This document shows, piece by piece, positions 59,881-64,000 of a stretch of DNA of 64,000 bases. Every line of letters starts with the position of its first letter. Positions within the stretch are counted from its first letter, which is position 1. The position numbers and the translations under genes were made by a program. Under the pieces are notes generated by a model. The model was not told the origin of the DNA and ran no database searches. It saw only the letters and a list, made by a program, of their open reading frames with translations. Source of the stretch: Xiphophorus maculatus. Its lineage: Eukaryota > Chordata > Actinopteri > Cyprinodontiformes > Poeciliidae. The stretch is taken from positions 10,706,979 through 10,770,978 of the forward strand of contig NC_036450.1 of NCBI RefSeq assembly GCF_002775205.1, given 5' to 3'.

Positions 59881-60194
59881 TTGAAAGAAGAATTATTTTA
59901 TTGTCCAGAATTTTTCACAAACACAAATTTAAAAACTCTGCAGAATGTGCCTTGAGTTGTGCCATGACAGAAAAGCTGAACCATGTCTGTGTTGTGTGTC
60001 TTGTTTGCCATCTCTGGAGAGCAAAACAGGACGTCTGATTGTCATTTACCAATGTGAAGAATGTACGAGAGACTCTCCAGATAACACAATTAAGTCTAAT
60101 TTCACCAGACTCAATTAAAAACAAAGGGAACAATAGTTGTGTTCATGCTGTTTCAGAGGTGCTGCAGGAGGATGGTGGACCAGGACGTCGAATG
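59880..60194 (-). other. 3' UTR of inip
   Basis: Minus-strand sequence after the TGA at 60195-60197. An AATAAA signal (tttatt on the plus strand) lies at 59897-59902, placing the transcript end near 59880. Confidence 0.55.
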
Positions 60195-61583
60195 TCATGA
60201 CTGCGGCTCCAGACGGGGAAGGACAGGGAGGATGAGATTTCCGAATGAGGAGTCCTGAGTGATGAAGAAGCCTGAAGAATGTGCGTGAGCATGCTGCGAA
60301 GAAAACAAACAAAAAGAAGGAATTGAAAAACAGGCATTAACACTGAATCTATCAGGCTGCAGTTTTGGTTTGGTTTGATTTCTCACCTGTAATGCGGCTC
60401 TCTGCTGAGCAGCGATGTGCTGCAGCTCTGCGCTGTCTCTGAACTCCTTCATGTTTGGTCTGGACAGTGGGATGCTGTGGGATGAGAGGATGACAGCAGC
60501 AAAAACATTTACAATGTTCACATGGCAGCTCTCTTCAATCTTTGCTCCAAAAAGTCTCAAGTTGGAAACATTTAATAAGTCTCAGTTTTAGATTAGGCTT
60601 CACGTTTGTTAGTAACTGACAGTAATGTAAAAAAGGTTTAATACTTTGTCACAATGCTAAAACGTAGACGTTTTGTCAAAAGATTATATCTCTACCTGGC
60701 TCCTGGGACATTCATGGACTGATTCTCCCTGAGTCGCCTCTTCTCCTTCTCCAGCTCAGCCAGGATTGCTACTCGTGCTTTACTTGGGATGGCTGAGTGA
60801 CAGAAACAGGACCAGATAGACACAAACACAGAATGAAAACTTACGAAATATCAGACAAGAATAAATGAAAACAGAAGGGATGGATTGCAAAACAAGCTAA
60901 GCAAAGCTCTCATTTTGGGTAACCTGACTTCAAAAATATAAAAACTCCTCTATAGAGGGAAAGATTGTGATGCGATTTGTCAAGTTGACTATTTTACTGC
61001 AAGTTCTGTGCGTGCTGAGATGAAAAGGGAAGTTTCACAGATCATCCAGATAAGGCTTGAAAAAGAAAAAAAAAAAAGTGCCCACAGCACTTCCTTCAGA
61101 GAAATGACCCTTCACATTCACAAAGAGAACAAAGAGGTGATGGTGGTATAAAACATTTCGCTCCTACAAAAAAACGTAAAAAATAAAAAATGCAAAACAT
61201 AGCATATAATTATTTTGCAGTTAATGTTATGTTTATGATGATGGGTCATCAACATTTTGTTATTAAATACCTTCGCCACCAAAATAATGAATAATACTTC
61301 AACAATCCATGTACTGAATCCTCTTAATAATAACAACTTACTCATTTATTTAATTAATTAATTCAAAAAGTTTGCACAATTCAGAATTGGAGTTGTAAAC
61401 AGAGTTCATTACATTGGGGACTTTTTAAAATATCCCAGTCTGAGGTTAACGGGGGCCAGGAAGCAGGAAGATTTCACCACTAGGTCTCTAGAGGTTATAG
61501 CTCCGCCCCTGCAGTAAACAGGAACTTCAAGTAGCTAAAAACAGTTTTAAAGCATTACCTTGTCCCGGTGGGTTAGCAGCCAT
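60195..61583 (-). CDS. inip: SOSS complex subunit C (INTS3 and NABP-interacting protein)
   Basis: Small subunit of the SOSS single-strand DNA sensor complex, which with INTS3 and NABP1/2 acts in the nucleus in double-strand-break signalling and repair. Coding exons in order are 61559-61583, 60696-60792, 60387-60474 and 60195-60293. All are bounded by GT-AG and give 309 nt, 102 residues (human 104). Landmarks are MAANPPGQ, KARVAILAELEKEKRRL, GASIPLSRPNMKEFRD, AELQHIAAQQRAALQ, HAHAHSSGFFITQDSSFGNL and LPVLPRLEPQS. It matches the known protein along its whole length. It is divergent from the gene at 62984. Confidence 0.93.
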
Positions 61584-62983
61584 GTACCTGAAAGGCAGGA
61601 ACCAAGAGGTTGGAATGAGCAGCGACTAGAAATAATATAAAGGATTTAAAACTTGTGTGGCTTTCGTTTCTTTTACACTCCAGCCTGCTAATGTTGCAAC
61701 ACGAAGGAGCGTTAAATGTGGCCTGGTTTTTAAACAGCAAAGATACGCAAAAGTTGAACAAATGAAAAATCCCGCTATATTTGTTTAGGAACACCTGTAA
61801 CAGTAAAGCTGGGTGTTTAAAATAACCACAAAGCTGTGGTTGTGAAATGTTTGAAGATAGTCGAATTTTACTTCTGTGTTTTACCCGGCTTGTAGTTTAG
61901 ATGGAGGCAAAAAACGAGGAGGTCTCACTATGATTATATTTCGGGTACTTAGAGAGTTAGCATACTGGTGGCGATTAGCTGGAAGGAAACATGCCTATAT
62001 GAGAAACGTAAATATATTCCCATTTTTTTAAAAAAAACAAAGTTGGATAATAATAAATGTTCAAATTGTGATATATTGTGTATAATTTCTGAACATTACA
62101 AATACCAATCAACATTAAACATCCCAAAATCGAATTATTGATTTTTCCAAAATATGTCCCAATAGATGTTTAATTAACATTCAATCCCAATCTCTGATCA
62201 AGTGATTCCTCTTTTCTATTTCATTTAAAAATTCAGGACTTTTGATTCCCACTTGATAATTAAAATACTTAATACTTTCAAACTTGAACTATGCTGTTTT
62301 AATGCAATCAAAAGTATTTTCTATGACGCAAAACACTTTGAACTGCCTGTTGCTGAAATGTGCCATACAAATAAACTAGATTGATTTTACACTGATAGAT
62401 TATATGAAACAGTCTGTGACTTCCAAGAGCTATCAGTTTGTGAAAATAATAAACCTAATTTAAATTTCTTCCTGGTGAAATGTGACATTGTATGTTTTGA
62501 AATGAATGTTGGAGCACATGAAATTGTGGAGGAAACATGGGCTCAACACCACGTGGCTTTCTGAGGTCAACATTTTTAACCATAATTTAGCTTAAAAACT
62601 CCAACTATAAAGTTACTTTTTGCTTCAAATCTCGTTAATTCTGGCTAACCATTAGCATTAGCTCGAGGCGGTTTAAGGCTAATTTGCTAGTAAAATAGTA
62701 GAGCTGTAGATGCATCTATTTCAACGGTCAGTTTACGCCTCTTCTTAATAGACGATCTTTGGATTGTCAGCCGTTGACGTGTTTACAACCGGGGTCTTTT
62801 AGATGAACATCCGGAGCTGGGCAGTGTAGGTCAGCTGACTGTTGTGATCAACTAGCGGCTGTTAGTAACATCTCATCTGAAGAGGAGCTTGAAAAACCAT
62901 CTCCTCTGTCCGCCCAAACGCACCGAGCCGCTCGCCAGCCGCTAAGCCCGATAAACGGCCACGTCTTCCCGCCCTCAGCAGGG
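61584..62983. promoter_or_regulatory. Intergenic region between divergent inip and snx30-like genes
   Basis: The 1.4 kb between the two start codons must hold both 5' UTRs and promoters. The part next to 62984 is GC-rich (about 62880-62980), as in a CpG-type promoter. The inip side is AT-rich. No single motif is strong enough to name. Confidence 0.45.
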
Positions 62984-63118
62984 ATGAGTGTCGGCGCTCC
63001 GAGAGGCCTGGCCAGCTCGGGGCAGAAGCTCATCACGGAGATCCTCCACCCGCTGTCCGCCGCCGAGGAGCCCCTGTCCCCGGGGCAAGATGTCACCATC
63101 AGCGCAGAGAAAGATAAG
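62984..63118 (+). CDS. snx30: First coding exon of a sorting nexin 30-like gene (partial)
   Basis: The ATG at 62984 opens 45 codons that end AAAGATAAG before gtgagg, phase 0. The peptide contains APRGLASSGQKLITEILHPL. Its pattern (P..L.S.G...L....HPL...EE) resembles the poorly conserved SNX30 N-terminus, which lies before the PX domain. In human the gene facing INIP head to head is SNX30, so position supports the name more than sequence does. SNX30 pairs with SNX4 or SNX7-type nexins in endosomal and autophagy traffic. The rest of the gene is off the right edge. Confidence 0.6.
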
Positions 63119-64000
63119 GTGAGGGTGGGCTAGGAGCTAGCTGTGAGCTTATCGGAAAACACGGGGGAAAAAAGAGAGGTAGACACCAAACTTAACTCTG
63201 TGGAGCGAACATATGGAAATTCTAACTTGTTTGCTTCCAACATCGTAAGTAGGTTGGAGCTTGATTTTTAGAGATTAAACTCAAGTTTGCCTTTTGAACT
63301 GAATCAAATCTCATAAATCAAAACCGAAAAAACTTTTTTTTAAAGATCAAATAGCTCACAGTGCAACATACAGAACATATTTTGTCAAGTGAAAACTAAC
63401 ATCTGTAATGTTTTTATTGAGTTTTTCTGTGACTGATCAGCACAATGTCGTGCATAACGGAGACCACAAGCTTTTTTCCAATAAAGACTGAAATCTGTGC
63501 ACACTCTTTGTAAAATAGCTCAAGCTTAGACAGATTGGACGGAGAGCATCTCTACACATCGATTTCAAGCCTTATCAAATTCTTAATTGGATGAAAGTCT
63601 GTGCTTTGACTAGGTCAATGTGACACATGCATGTTTAAGGTTGAAGGAGGCTGCTGGAGGTTGAAACTCTGTTCCTGTCCCCAAAACATGATGCTGCCAC
63701 TGCCACAATGTTCCAAAGGGTGTGACTTTTACAGCTCCATTGTGTTTATATTGACAGTAAATCGCACACAGGTGAACTCTACATGCAAACTGTGTTTTCT
63801 GGCAGATGTTAATTTTCAGATTATTATCTGTTAGAAAATCCACAGATCAAGTATGTAAACGGAAATATTTGTGTATTCTTGTATTTTCACCCCATTTTTA
63901 TTTTTTTTTTTTTTTACACATTTCTTGCTTGACACCTACTCAACTTCATCTGTTTTCAGCTTAAAAAACACAGCACACACAACGCATAAGCAGGGTAGAG
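63119..64000 (+). other. Start of intron 1 of the snx30-like gene
   Basis: Begins at the donor gtgagg and continues past the window. It holds the fossil repeat described separately and a T-run at about 63898-63915. No further exon is seen. Confidence 0.5.
63500..63840. mobile_element. Decayed Tc1-like fragment in intron 1
   Basis: Motifs agattggacggagagcatct (about 63531), tcttaattggatgaaagtct (about 63581) and aaacatgatgctgccactgc (about 63683) match the internal, decayed transposon family also seen at 21553 and 26222. No usable frame remains. Confidence 0.65.

Overview
This window is vertebrate nuclear DNA, most likely from a ray-finned (percomorph-type) fish. The reasons are intron-split genes with GT-AG borders, AT-rich introns and flanks, fossil Tc1-like and LINE copies of the kind common in teleosts, and a conserved gene block. 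No sequence search was run; family names come from reading the translations.

Layout. (1) 1-27387 is largely non-coding. It holds a partial hAT-like element at the left edge, a CCAAT-box cluster near 1.7-1.9 kb that looks like the promoter of a minus-strand gene lying off the left edge, a pyrimidine-rich CATCC-type repeat field (3.8-4.9 kb), and a 4.07-kb composite repeat at 22156-26221. (2) 27388-45266 (+) is a complete 22-exon gene for a CSPG4/NG2-family transmembrane proteoglycan: signal peptide, two laminin-G domains, CSPG repeats, one membrane span and a C-terminal QYWV PDZ ligand. All splice phases close into one 2563-residue frame. (3) 50952-58023 (-) is a four-coding-exon SNX18-type sorting nexin (SH3-PX-BAR, 551 residues). 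(4) 60195-61583 (-) is inip (SOSS complex subunit C, 102 residues, four exons). (5) 62984-63118 (+) is the first coding exon of a gene best matched to snx30, divergent from inip and running off the right edge.

The order CSPG4-like / SNX18-like / INIP / SNX30 looks like the ancient paralogue of the human CSPG4-SNX33 neighbourhood joined to the INIP-SNX30 neighbourhood. I therefore lean towards the CSPG4B type for the proteoglycan gene. These genes do not form one pathway: the first is a cell-surface/matrix receptor, the sorting nexins act in membrane remodelling and endosomal traffic, and INIP acts in DNA-damage signalling.

The most unusual structure is the composite at 22156-26221. Same-orientation hAT-like copies sit at each end, with a truncated third copy between them. 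They enclose two versions of a cargo unit made of a GC-box promoter plus a gene-like first exon, a perfect 32-bp inverted repeat, and an array of 70-bp hairpin-forming repeats each carrying a BamHI-type site. The whole block is flanked by an 8-bp duplication (tgatagac) inside an older fossil element, so it appears to have arrived as one unit or to have grown by recombination after insertion.
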